The notes under the pieces: generated by a model | The model's database searches: none | What the model was told of the DNA's origin: nothing | What the model saw: the letters and a program-made list of their open reading frames with translations, nothing else | Position numbers and translations under genes: made by a program | From: Hydrogenothermaceae bacterium | GTDB taxonomy: Bacteria; Aquificota; Aquificia; Aquificales; Hydrogenothermaceae | Direction: 5' to 3' | Length of the DNA stretch: 5,165 nucleotides | Assembly (NCBI GenBank): GCA_012961365.1 | Contig: DTZN01000290.1 | Span: 1-5,165 of the forward strand | Shown: positions 1 to 5,165 of the stretch, piece by piece | Numbering within the stretch: position 1 is the first letter of the stretch | Layout of the letters: every line of letters starts with the position of its first letter

Positions 1-6
1 CTCCTA
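1..6 (-). promoter_or_regulatory. Ribosome binding site of a minus-strand gene beyond the left edge
   Basis: Read on the minus strand the window ends in TAGGAG, a good Shine-Dalgarno sequence about 70 nt after the b gene stop. It implies that another gene of the ATP synthase operon starts just outside the window. Subunit delta (atpH) would be the usual neighbour, but that is inference. The 76-nt spacer before it is A/T-rich, with no convincing hairpin-plus-T-run terminator. Confidence 0.5.
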
Positions 7-76
7 TTGAAATAAAATAAAAATAAAAATATAGAGGTTTTTTACTTAATATTTTATAACCTTTTATCATTTTTTA

Positions 77-619
77 TTACCTCTGAACGGTGTCCAAAGT
101 TTTTAAAGTTTTCTTAATTACTGCTTTGTTTAATTCAGGATTAATTTGTTCTTTTACAAGCTTTTCAGAAATTTCAAGAGCCTTTTCTACTGCATATTTT
201 CTTAAGGCTGCTTGTCCTTTTTGAACTTCTATTTCTACTGCTTCTTTAGCTTGGGCCTTTATTCTTTCTGCTATTTCTTTTGCTTCATTTAAAGCAACTT
301 CTCTTTCCTGTTTTGCTGTTTCTTCAGCAAGTCTTAAAGTTTCTGCATGTTTTTGTTTTGCCTCTTCAAGTTTTTGTTTAGCTTCTGCTAATGCTTTTTC
401 ACTTTCTTCTTTAGCTTTTTGGGCTTCTAAAATCATATTTTCTATAGATTTTCTTCTGCTTGAGAAGTATTTAACTACATACTTTTTAGCAACAACAAAA
501 ATTAATGCAAATAAAATAACTGTATTTACAGTTTTCCAGAATAATTCTCCTCCTGCACCACCTTCAGATGCAAAAGAAACTCCAAATATCAAAAGAGATA
601 ATGCTAAAGCTTTTTTCAT
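77..619 (-). CDS. atpF: F0F1 ATP synthase subunit b (stator), with N-terminal signal peptide
   Basis: This is an F0 b subunit of 180 residues, part of the peripheral stalk that holds F1 against the rotating c-ring. Seen: a lysine-start n-region (MKK), a hydrophobic stretch to about residue 16 and a likely cleavage site after Ala17 (VSFA|SEGG), all typical of a signal peptide. A second hydrophobic helix (about 26-44, starting LFWKTVNTVI) should be the real membrane anchor. From about 53 to 155 it is charged, Ala/Glu/Lys-rich helix, as expected for the stalk coiled coil. The C-terminal part (KALEISEKLVKEQINPELN) resembles the delta-contacting end of b subunits. The ATG overlaps the stop of the b' gene by 4 nt (ATGA), and GAAGGAG lies 8 nt upstream, so translation is probably coupled. 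Established for Aquifex: two different b-type subunits form a heterodimer. Identity as a b-type subunit is secure; which partner is called b or b' is convention. Confidence 0.93.
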   Translation of the reverse strand: MKKALALSLLIFGVSFASEGGAGGELFWKTVNTVILFALIFVVAKKYVVKYFSSRRKSIENMILEAQKAKEESEKALAEAKQKLEEAKQKHAETLRLAEETAKQEREVALNEAKEIAERIKAQAKEAVEIEVQKGQAALRKYAVEKALEISEKLVKEQINPELNKAVIKKTLKTLDTVQR

Positions 620-1065
620 GCTGCTTTCTCCTTCACAAGGATTTTTTCAACAATTCCTTTAGCAAGTTTCTCTACAACTTGGTCAATTTTAGTTTTTTCT
701 TCTTCAACAGCTTTAGCAATTTTAACTTTTTCTTCTTCTATCAATTTTTCTGCTTTTTCTGTTGCAGATTTTATAATATTTGCAACAAGTTCATTTGTTT
801 CTCTTTTAGAAGTTTCCACGATTTTTTTAGCTTCTTCTTTAGCTTCATTTAATAGTTTTTCTACTTCTTCTAAAAGTTTTTGAGCTTGGTCATTATTTTT
901 TTGAGCTTCTTCTAAAAGAGTTGATACTGTGTGTTCTCTTTCTTCATAGATTTCAAGGTATGGGTCGAAAAAGAGTTTCTTCATTACAAAAGTAAATATT
1001 AAAAATAGAACTAATTGGACGAATAAAGTAATATCAGGAATTACCCCTACATGGATATGCTCCAC
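616..1065 (-). CDS. atpF: F0F1 ATP synthase subunit b' (second b-type stator subunit)
   Basis: This is the first stator gene of the minus-strand operon and encodes 149 residues. Seen: a short N-terminus (MEHIHVGVIPD), a single membrane helix at about 12-28 (ITLFVQLVLFLIFTFVM), then the family motif KKLFFDPYLEIYEER at 29-43. This matches the usual b/b' pattern of a membrane helix followed by a Pro-containing turn and an invariant-type Arg. The rest is Glu/Lys/Ala-rich helix for the coiled coil with the other b protein. It has no signal peptide, unlike its partner. The start is GTG at 1063-1065: GGAGGT sits 5 nt upstream, and the next in-frame Met lies after the membrane helix, so the GTG is needed. 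It overlaps the downstream b gene by 4 nt. The family is certain; the b' label rests on its shorter length and position. Confidence 0.93.
   Translation of the reverse strand: MEHIHVGVIPDITLFVQLVLFLIFTFVMKKLFFDPYLEIYEEREHTVSTLLEEAQKNNDQAQKLLEEVEKLLNEAKEEAKKIVETSKRETNELVANIIKSATEKAEKLIEEEKVKIAKAVEEEKTKIDQVVEKLAKGIVEKILVKEKAA
628..634 (-). promoter_or_regulatory. Ribosome binding site for the downstream b gene
   Basis: Read on the minus strand this is GAAGGAG, 8 nt before ATG at 617-619. It lies inside the last codons of the b' gene, so the b gene has its own strong site as well as a 4-nt stop/start overlap. Confidence 0.8.
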
Positions 1066-1070
1066 ACTAA

Positions 1071-1076
1071 ACCTCC
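1071..1076 (-). promoter_or_regulatory. Ribosome binding site for the b' gene (decides GTG start)
   Basis: Read on the minus strand this is GGAGGT, a near-perfect Shine-Dalgarno sequence, 5 nt before the GTG at 1063-1065. It fixes the non-ATG start of the first stator gene. Confidence 0.85.
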
Positions 1077-1099
1077 ATTTTACAAAATCAATCTTAATT

Positions 1100-1129
1100 A
1101 TCTTATCATAATAAATGTTTAATTTTCAA
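1100..1129 (-). promoter_or_regulatory. Candidate promoter for the stator operon
   Basis: On the minus strand, TTGAAA (1124-1129, 5 of 6 to the -35 consensus) is followed after 18 nt by TAAGAT (1100-1105, 4 of 6 to the -10 consensus). Transcription would start near 1093, giving a leader of about 28 nt that contains the GGAGGT site. A second TAAGAT copy lies at 1091-1096. In DNA this A/T-rich such matches arise easily, so support is modest. Confidence 0.4.
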
Positions 1130-1147
1130 AGGTTTGTTTATTATAAT
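1119..1147 (+). promoter_or_regulatory. proB: Candidate promoter for the proB operon
   Basis: A perfect -10 consensus TATAAT stands at 1142-1147, with a weak -35-like TTAATT at 1119-1124 (17-nt spacer). Transcription would start about 7 nt after the -10, at or next to the ATG at 1155, which would make a leaderless message. The -35 region overlaps the -35 of the opposing candidate promoter. An alternative -10, CATAAT at 1107-1112, would give a normal leader but lacks a recognisable -35. Confidence 0.4.
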
Positions 1148-1154
1148 TATGTTT

Positions 1155-2225
1155 ATGGAATATAAAACAATTATTGTAAAAATTGGTTCTCAGCTTCTTG
1201 CAAATAGGGATAAAACAGATATTGATACAGACTTTATTGAAAATCTTGCAAAGCAGGTTAAAAAATTAAAAGAAGAAGGAAAAAATCTATTAATTGTATC
1301 TTCTGGAGCTGTTCTTGCAGGTATAAAAAAATTAGGATTAAAGAAAAAGCCTTCAACTATTACAGAGAAACAAGCAGTTTCCGCAGTTGGACAGGCATAT
1401 TTAATTCAGTTATATGACAAAATTTTTTCAAAATATGGATTATCAATAGGGCAGATTTTACTAACAACTGAAGGTTTAAAAAATAGAAAAAGATATAACT
1501 ATGCAAGAAACACAATAAATAAACTTTTAGAACTAAATGTAATTCCTATAATAAATGAAAATGATACTGTAGCTGTTGAAGAAATAGTCTTTGGAGATAA
1601 TGATTTTTTAGCTGCTCATGTTTCTGTATTAGTAAATGCAGATTTACTTATAATATTATCAACAGCTGGTGGAGTATATACTAATGACCCTAACAGTCCA
1701 GATAGTAAGTTATTAAAAGAAATTAAAGATATAAACGAAGCTTTAAAATTTGCCGGAAGCTCAAAATCAGAGTTTGGAACAGGAGGGATGAGAAGTAAAC
1801 TAGAAGCATCAGAGATTGCAGTTAGTCATGGAATACCTGTCGTAATAGCTCCTAAAGAGAAAAATGTAATTTTAGATATAATAAATGGAAATATTAAAGG
1901 GACATATATCCATAAACAAAAGAGAAAATATTCAGGGAAAAAAAGTTGGATAGCTTTGCTTTCTGAAGTTAAAGGAAAAGTTGTAGTAGATGAAGGAGCT
2001 GTGAAGGCTTTAAAAAGTGGTAAAAGTTTACTCCCTACTGGGATAAAACAGGTAGATGGTTATTTTTCAAAAGGGGAGGTTATAGCAATAGAAGATAAAA
2101 AAGGAATTATTATTGGAAAAGGAATTAGTGAATATAATTTCGAAGAATTAAAATCTATTATTGGCAAAAAAAATCAAAAAGAAGCTATTCATACAGATAA
2201 TATGGTGATATTTGAAAATGTATAA
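1155..2225 (+). CDS. proB: Glutamate 5-kinase (ProB) with C-terminal PUA domain
   Basis: This enzyme phosphorylates glutamate with ATP to glutamate 5-phosphate, the first step of proline synthesis, in the cytoplasm. With the start used here it has 356 residues, close to the usual ~367. The amino-acid kinase domain covers about 3-255: KIGS with Lys9, VSSGAVLAG with Ser50, AVGQ at 77-80, IPIINENDTV with Asp137, FGDND with Asn149, and GTGGMRSKLEAS with Lys215. These match the known substrate and ATP residues. A PUA domain follows at about 274-350 (GKVVVDEGAVKAL, SLLPTGI, GYFSKGE, GIIIGKG). An upstream in-frame TTG (1134) and ATG (1149) would add MFIIIMF-like residues that the family lacks, so ATG 1155 is preferred. 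No well-spaced ribosome binding site precedes it. It heads the plus-strand operon; proA is not in the window. Nothing suggests truncation. Confidence 0.95.
   Translation: MEYKTIIVKIGSQLLANRDKTDIDTDFIENLAKQVKKLKEEGKNLLIVSSGAVLAGIKKLGLKKKPSTITEKQAVSAVGQAYLIQLYDKIFSKYGLSIGQILLTTEGLKNRKRYNYARNTINKLLELNVIPIINENDTVAVEEIVFGDNDFLAAHVSVLVNADLLIILSTAGGVYTNDPNSPDSKLLKEIKDINEALKFAGSSKSEFGTGGMRSKLEASEIAVSHGIPVVIAPKEKNVILDIINGNIKGTYIHKQKRKYSGKKSWIALLSEVKGKVVVDEGAVKALKSGKSLLPTGIKQVDGYFSKGEVIAIEDKKGIIIGKGISEYNFEELKSIIGKKNQKEAIHTDNMVIFENV
2204..2208 (+). promoter_or_regulatory. nfi: Probable ribosome binding site for nfi
   Basis: GGTGA, which can pair with the anti-Shine-Dalgarno end of 16S rRNA, lies 9 nt before ATG 2218 inside the end of proB. 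It favours this ATG over the TTG at 2212. Confidence 0.5.
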
Positions 2226-2919
2226 ATATAAAAATGTCTCAAAAGAAGTTATAAAAAAGTTAAAAAAAGAACAAGTAGAACTTGCAAAAAAATTAAGCTT
2301 AATAGATAAAAAAGATATAAATGAAATTAAATATATAGCAGGTATAGACACAACTTTTACTAATATATGGAGTGATAAAACTACAGCTATTTCTGCAATT
2401 GTTGTTTTAATGTATCCATCTTTAGAGGAAATAGAAACAGTTTTTGCAGTTAAGCAAATAGATTTTCCGTATATTCCAACATTTTTGGCTTATAGAGAAC
2501 TCCCAGTAATTTTAGAAGCTTATAAAAAGTTAAATACAAAACCAGATGTTTTCTTTATAGATGGAATGGGTATTTTACATCCTAGAAAAATGGGAATTGC
2601 TTCCCATTTTGGAGTAATTACCGGAGAAATTTCTATCGGGATAGGAAAATCAAAACTAGTTGGAGATTTTAAAGAACCTGAAAATAGACCTTTATCTTAT
2701 AACCCTATTTATATAAATGGAGAAGTAAGAGGATATATTTTAAGAAGTAAAAAAAACTCAAATCCTATTTTTATCTCTCCTGGAAATAATATTTCCATAG
2801 ATACTGCTTTAAAATTAACTATAAATACATTAAAAGGATATAAACTTCCTCAGCCAATAAGATTAGCTCATAACAAACTTCAAAAGTATAGAAAAGAATA
2901 CTTAGGAGGGAAACATTGA
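2218..2919 (+). CDS. nfi: Endonuclease V (deoxyinosine 3' endonuclease)
   Basis: This repair nuclease cuts DNA at the second phosphodiester bond 3' of deoxyinosine, and so starts repair of deaminated adenine. It has 233 residues, near the family norm. Family motifs appear in order: IAGIDTTF with catalytic Asp44; PYIPTFLAYRE with the wedge tyrosine Tyr85 and metal-binding Glu94; KPDVFFIDGMGILHPRKMGI with Asp115; ASHFG at 128-132; IGIGKSKL with Lys144; and RLAHN with His218 near the C-terminus. All expected active-site residues (D, E, D, H) are present, so it should be active. The start chosen is ATG 2218, with GGTGA at 2204-2208 spaced 9 nt upstream; a TTG at 2212 is possible but poorer. It overlaps the end of proB by 8 nt and pgi by 4 nt, implying coupled translation. 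Its place between proline and sugar metabolism genes probably has no direct functional meaning. Confidence 0.95.
   Translation: MYKYKNVSKEVIKKLKKEQVELAKKLSLIDKKDINEIKYIAGIDTTFTNIWSDKTTAISAIVVLMYPSLEEIETVFAVKQIDFPYIPTFLAYRELPVILEAYKKLNTKPDVFFIDGMGILHPRKMGIASHFGVITGEISIGIGKSKLVGDFKEPENRPLSYNPIYINGEVRGYILRSKKNSNPIFISPGNNISIDTALKLTINTLKGYKLPQPIRLAHNKLQKYRKEYLGGKH
2904..2909 (+). promoter_or_regulatory. pgi: Ribosome binding site for pgi (decides TTG start)
   Basis: AGGAGG lies 6 nt before TTG 2916, inside the last codons of nfi. It is the best-matching site on the plus strand and is the main reason for choosing TTG over the ATG at 2943. Confidence 0.85.
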
Positions 2920-4262
2920 TAAGCATTGATTACACTAATGTTATGGCTGATACAATTGGAGAAAGAGATGGTCTTTTAAGGGAAGAGCTTGTTTCTCTAA
3001 AATATATATTAAGAGAAGCTCACTATAAAATTCAGAAAAATTTAGATAAACAGTATTATTTTTTAAAACTTCCAGAAATAGACACAACAAAAATCAAAGA
3101 ACATGCAAATTATGTAAAAGAAAATTTTGAGTATTTTGTCTTGGTAGGAATTGGTGGGTCATCTTTAGGAACAGAGATGCTGTTTCAATCTTTAAAATGG
3201 ATTAACTATAACCAGTTTCATTATCCTAAATTTTATGTCCTAGATAATGTTGAACCTGAAAAGGTTACAAGTATTTTAGAGTTAATAGATATAAATAAAA
3301 CTTGTTTTAATATTATTTCAAAATCTGGCTCAACTATAGAAACAATTGCAAATTTTATGATAGTTCTTGATTTATTAAAAGAAAAAGTAGGAGAAAAATG
3401 GAACAAACATCTTGTTATAACAACTAATCCAAATAAAGGTTTTTTAAGAGAATTTGCAAAAAAATATAATATAAAAACATTTGATATTCCCTCAAATGTA
3501 TCAGGGAGATTTTCTGTTTTATCTACAGTGGGATTGTTTCCAGCATCTGTTGTAGGTATTGATATTGATGACCTTTTAGATGGTGCAAAAAGGATGAAAC
3601 AATTATGTTTAGTCGAAGAACATGTGGAACATAACCCAGCTTATTTAATTGCAGTTTTGCATTTTTTAACAAACATGAGAAGAAAAAAGAGTATTGCTGT
3701 TATGATGCCTTATGCAGAAAGGCTTAGTAAATTTGTAGATTGGTGGAGACAACTTTGGGCAGAAAGTTTAGGAAAAGATGAACTTGGCCAAACACCAGTT
3801 AAAGCTATGGGAACCATTGACCAACATTCACAAATACAACTATACAGAGAAGGAATAAAAGATAAAATTATTACATTTATAACTGTTGATAATCCATATA
3901 GGGATATAAAAATTCCTGAAGATATACCAGAAGAAATAGGATTTTTAAAAGGGAAAACATTAAATCAACTTTTAAAAGGAGAACTTATTGGAACAAAAGC
4001 AGCGTTTATAAAAAGTAAAATACCAAATTTAACAATAACTTTAGATAAACTTTCACCATATAATATAGGAATGCTAATCATTATGTATGAGTTGGCTACT
4101 GCTGTATCAGGATTTTTATATAAAGTAAATCCATTTGACCAGCCAGCAGTTGAAGAAGGTAAAGAATTTATGTATGCTTGGATAGGTAAAAATGGTTATG
4201 AAGAAAAACTTGAAGAACTAAAGGATATTTATAAGGAAAGATATAAACTAAAGATTAAATAG
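2916..4262 (+). CDS. pgi: Glucose-6-phosphate isomerase
   Basis: This cytosolic enzyme interconverts glucose 6-phosphate and fructose 6-phosphate in glycolysis and gluconeogenesis. It has 448 residues, the size of the short bacterial form rather than the ~550-residue E. coli/eukaryotic form. Seen: VGIGGSSLG (77-85) and SKSGST (135-140) for sugar-phosphate binding; NVSGRFS (194-200) with Arg198; WAESLGK (281-287) with Glu283, the likely catalytic base; DQHSQ (302-306) with His304 for ring opening; and the second family signature NPFDQPAVEEGKEF (405-418) with Lys416. The start is TTG at 2916, supported by a strong AGGAGG 6 nt upstream and by the family-like IDYTNVM N-terminus, part of which would be lost from the next ATG (2943). 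It overlaps nfi by 4 nt. The stop TAG is part of the ribosome binding site of the next gene. No key residue is missing. Confidence 0.96.
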   Translation: MISIDYTNVMADTIGERDGLLREELVSLKYILREAHYKIQKNLDKQYYFLKLPEIDTTKIKEHANYVKENFEYFVLVGIGGSSLGTEMLFQSLKWINYNQFHYPKFYVLDNVEPEKVTSILELIDINKTCFNIISKSGSTIETIANFMIVLDLLKEKVGEKWNKHLVITTNPNKGFLREFAKKYNIKTFDIPSNVSGRFSVLSTVGLFPASVVGIDIDDLLDGAKRMKQLCLVEEHVEHNPAYLIAVLHFLTNMRRKKSIAVMMPYAERLSKFVDWWRQLWAESLGKDELGQTPVKAMGTIDQHSQIQLYREGIKDKIITFITVDNPYRDIKIPEDIPEEIGFLKGKTLNQLLKGELIGTKAAFIKSKIPNLTITLDKLSPYNIGMLIIMYELATAVSGFLYKVNPFDQPAVEEGKEFMYAWIGKNGYEEKLEELKDIYKERYKLKIK

Positions 4263-4265
4263 GAG
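4261..4265 (+). promoter_or_regulatory. Ribosome binding site for the receiver-like gene
   Basis: AGGAG starts within the TAG stop codon of pgi and is 7 nt before ATG 4273, so the two genes are tightly packed and likely co-translated from one message. Confidence 0.8.
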
Positions 4266-4272
4266 AAAAGTT

Positions 4273-4623
4273 ATGAATTTATTAATTATAGACGAAAATT
4301 TAATGCTAAACTCTAAGATAAAAAAGTTAGCAGAAAATAACGGATATAAAGCAAAAATAATAGCATTTTTTAAGGAAAAACATTTAAGCAATTTACATGA
4401 AATAAAACCTGATTTTATTTTGATAAATCTAGAAAGCAAAACTAATAATCCGATAGAAACAGCAAAAAATTTAATAGAAAAAGGCTACAAGGTTATCGGA
4501 TATTGTGGTCATACAAGAACAGATTTAGCAAGACAAGCAAAAGAATTAGGAGCCGTATTTGTGGCAACAAATGGGATGATAGTATCCCAATTGCCACAAA
4601 TAATTGAAGAATTAAGAAAGTAA
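4273..4623 (+). CDS. Stand-alone receiver-like (CheY-fold) protein lacking the phospho-acceptor Asp
   Basis: This is a 116-residue single-domain protein with the alternating strand/helix pattern and length of a response-regulator receiver, and no output domain. Seen: strand 1 LLIIDEN keeps the acidic pair Asp7-Glu8. Strand 3 (DFILINLES, 47-55) has Asn52 where the phosphorylated Asp should be. Strand 4 (KVIGYCGHT) has Cys78 in place of the usual Ser/Thr. Strand 5 (GAVFVATNGM) has Thr99-Asn100 in place of the conserved Lys-Pro. Three of the four hallmark positions are therefore changed, so ordinary aspartyl phosphorylation looks impossible and a pseudo-receiver used for protein binding is inferred. 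The ATG has AGGAG 7 nt upstream, overlapping the pgi stop, and the glycosyltransferase starts 1 nt after its own stop. Its partner and role are unknown. A divergent member of another Rossmann-like fold, such as a B12-binding-like domain, cannot be excluded. Confidence 0.72.
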   Translation: MNLLIIDENLMLNSKIKKLAENNGYKAKIIAFFKEKHLSNLHEIKPDFILINLESKTNNPIETAKNLIEKGYKVIGYCGHTRTDLARQAKELGAVFVATNGMIVSQLPQIIEELRK

Positions 4624-4624
4624 T

Positions 4625-5165
4625 ATGAAAAACAAAAAAATTTTTTTATATACACCTAGTTTACATCCTGGGGGAGTTTTTAATTCAAATAAACTTTTAG
4701 CACAAGGTTTTGCAAAAAAAGGATACAAAGTAAAAATAATTACAAACAGAAAAACAGATTTAGAAATTGATGGGTTTGAACATATACACTTAAATGCAGG
4801 AGATTTTATAAGACCCTTTAAATTAAAAAAAATAATTTTAGAAGAAAAACCTCTTGCTATTTTTTCGAATATGCAAACTCAAAATATATCTTTGGCATTA
4901 GCTAAAATTTTTACTTCAAGGGAAAAAATAAACACTAAATTTATAGGTTTTGTAAGAAATAGTGATGCATATGTTAAATATAACAAATTCTATAAACTTC
5001 CACTAAGATTGATAATAAACAAATTATACAAAAAATTAGACAAAATAATCGCTATTTCAAATAGTGCTAAGTATGATGTAATTAGAACTTTTTTTTTAAA
5101 TGATAAAAATATCTATGTTGTTCCAAATCCTATAGAAATTTCTGTGTTAAATGAACTAAAAAAAG
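4625..5165 (+). CDS. Glycosyltransferase, GT-B fold (family 4/1-like), N-terminal part only
   Basis: The reading frame is open from ATG 4625 to the window edge: 180 residues are visible and the C-terminal nucleotide-sugar domain lies outside. Seen: the N-terminus MKNKKIFLYTPSLHPGGVFN, then LLAQGFAKKGYKVKIIT (24-40), is the classic first strand, Gly-rich loop and helix of GT-B enzymes. KPLAIFSNMQTQNISLALAK (75-94) fits the next strand and helix. KIIAISNSAKYDVIR (140-154) and NIYVVPNPIE (162-171) match the 'iavS...' and 'v.NPid' elements just before the second domain in family 4 enzymes. The family normally moves a sugar from a nucleotide donor onto a lipid-linked or polysaccharide acceptor at the inner face of the membrane. 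Donor and acceptor cannot be told from this part. The start lies 1 nt after the receiver-like gene's stop with only a weak purine-rich upstream stretch, which suggests coupled translation. Confidence 0.85.
   Translation, partial: MKNKKIFLYTPSLHPGGVFNSNKLLAQGFAKKGYKVKIITNRKTDLEIDGFEHIHLNAGDFIRPFKLKKIILEEKPLAIFSNMQTQNISLALAKIFTSREKINTKFIGFVRNSDAYVKYNKFYKLPLRLIINKLYKKLDKIIAISNSAKYDVIRTFFLNDKNIYVVPNPIEISVLNELKK

Noticed and set aside
33..84. Inverted repeats AGAGGT/ACCTCT and AGGTT/AACCT downstream of the b gene, as a possible terminator
   Set aside because: The stems are only 5-6 bp with long loops (about 40 and 18 nt) and no stem followed by a clean T-run; a ribosome binding site just beyond suggests that the operon continues.
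568..852. Plus-strand open frame of 94 codons, very rich in Phe, Cys and Asn
   Set aside because: It is the antisense shadow of the Lys/Glu/Ala-rich stator genes; its composition is the complement of their coiled-coil codons and it has no ribosome binding site.
1134..1154. Longer proB form starting at TTG 1134 or ATG 1149
   Set aside because: The extra residues are MFIIIMF-like and absent from the family, AAAGG is only 1 nt from the TTG, and the stretch contains a perfect -10 box.
2148..2351. Minus-strand open frame across the proB/nfi junction
   Set aside because: It is antisense to two well-supported genes, with low-complexity Phe/Ile/Ser composition and no family features.
2914..2930. 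Direct repeat CATTGAT with a 3-nt spacer as a possible operator or attachment site
   Set aside because: It is short, lies inside two coding regions at the nfi/pgi overlap and has no third copy or other sign of mobility or regulation.
4248..4439. Minus-strand open frame opposite the receiver-like gene
   Set aside because: It is antisense to a gene with a good start site; its composition is that of a shadow frame.

Overview
The window is strongly A+T-rich and gene-dense, with almost no intergenic DNA, overlapping start and stop codons, and mixed ATG, GTG and TTG starts. The protein set includes two different F0 b-type subunits (one with a cleavable-looking signal peptide), a short bacterial-type phosphoglucose isomerase and an endonuclease V close to the Thermotoga type. 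Together with the A/T-rich codon choice, this suggests a thermophilic Aquificota bacterium, perhaps of the Sulfurihydrogenibium/Hydrogenothermaceae kind. That assignment is inference from protein character, not from a database match.

Layout. On the minus strand, 1065 down to 77 carries two ATP synthase stator genes, read b' (616-1065) then b (77-619), overlapping by 4 nt. A ribosome binding site at the left edge (1-6, minus) suggests that the operon continues into another gene outside the window. A short A/T-rich divergent region (about 1066-1154) separates it from a plus-strand operon: proB (1155-2225), nfi (2218-2919), pgi (2916-4262), a small receiver-like protein (4273-4623) and the 5' part of a glycosyltransferase gene (4625 to the window end). 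Junctions are 8-nt overlap, 4-nt overlap, 10-nt gap and 1-nt gap, so the five genes are very probably co-transcribed.

How the genes work together. The b and b' proteins should form a heterodimeric peripheral stalk of the F1F0 ATP synthase. The plus-strand operon looks like mixed housekeeping: the first step of proline synthesis, repair of deaminated bases, hexose-phosphate interconversion, and then sugar transfer. Pgi and the glycosyltransferase could both serve sugar metabolism or surface polysaccharide synthesis, with the receiver-like protein between them, but that link rests only on adjacency.

No mobile element, CRISPR array, RNA gene or clear terminator was seen. The most unusual items are the receiver domain that has lost its phospho-acceptor aspartate, and the possibility that proB mRNA is leaderless. 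I did not find a convincing novel multi-gene system.
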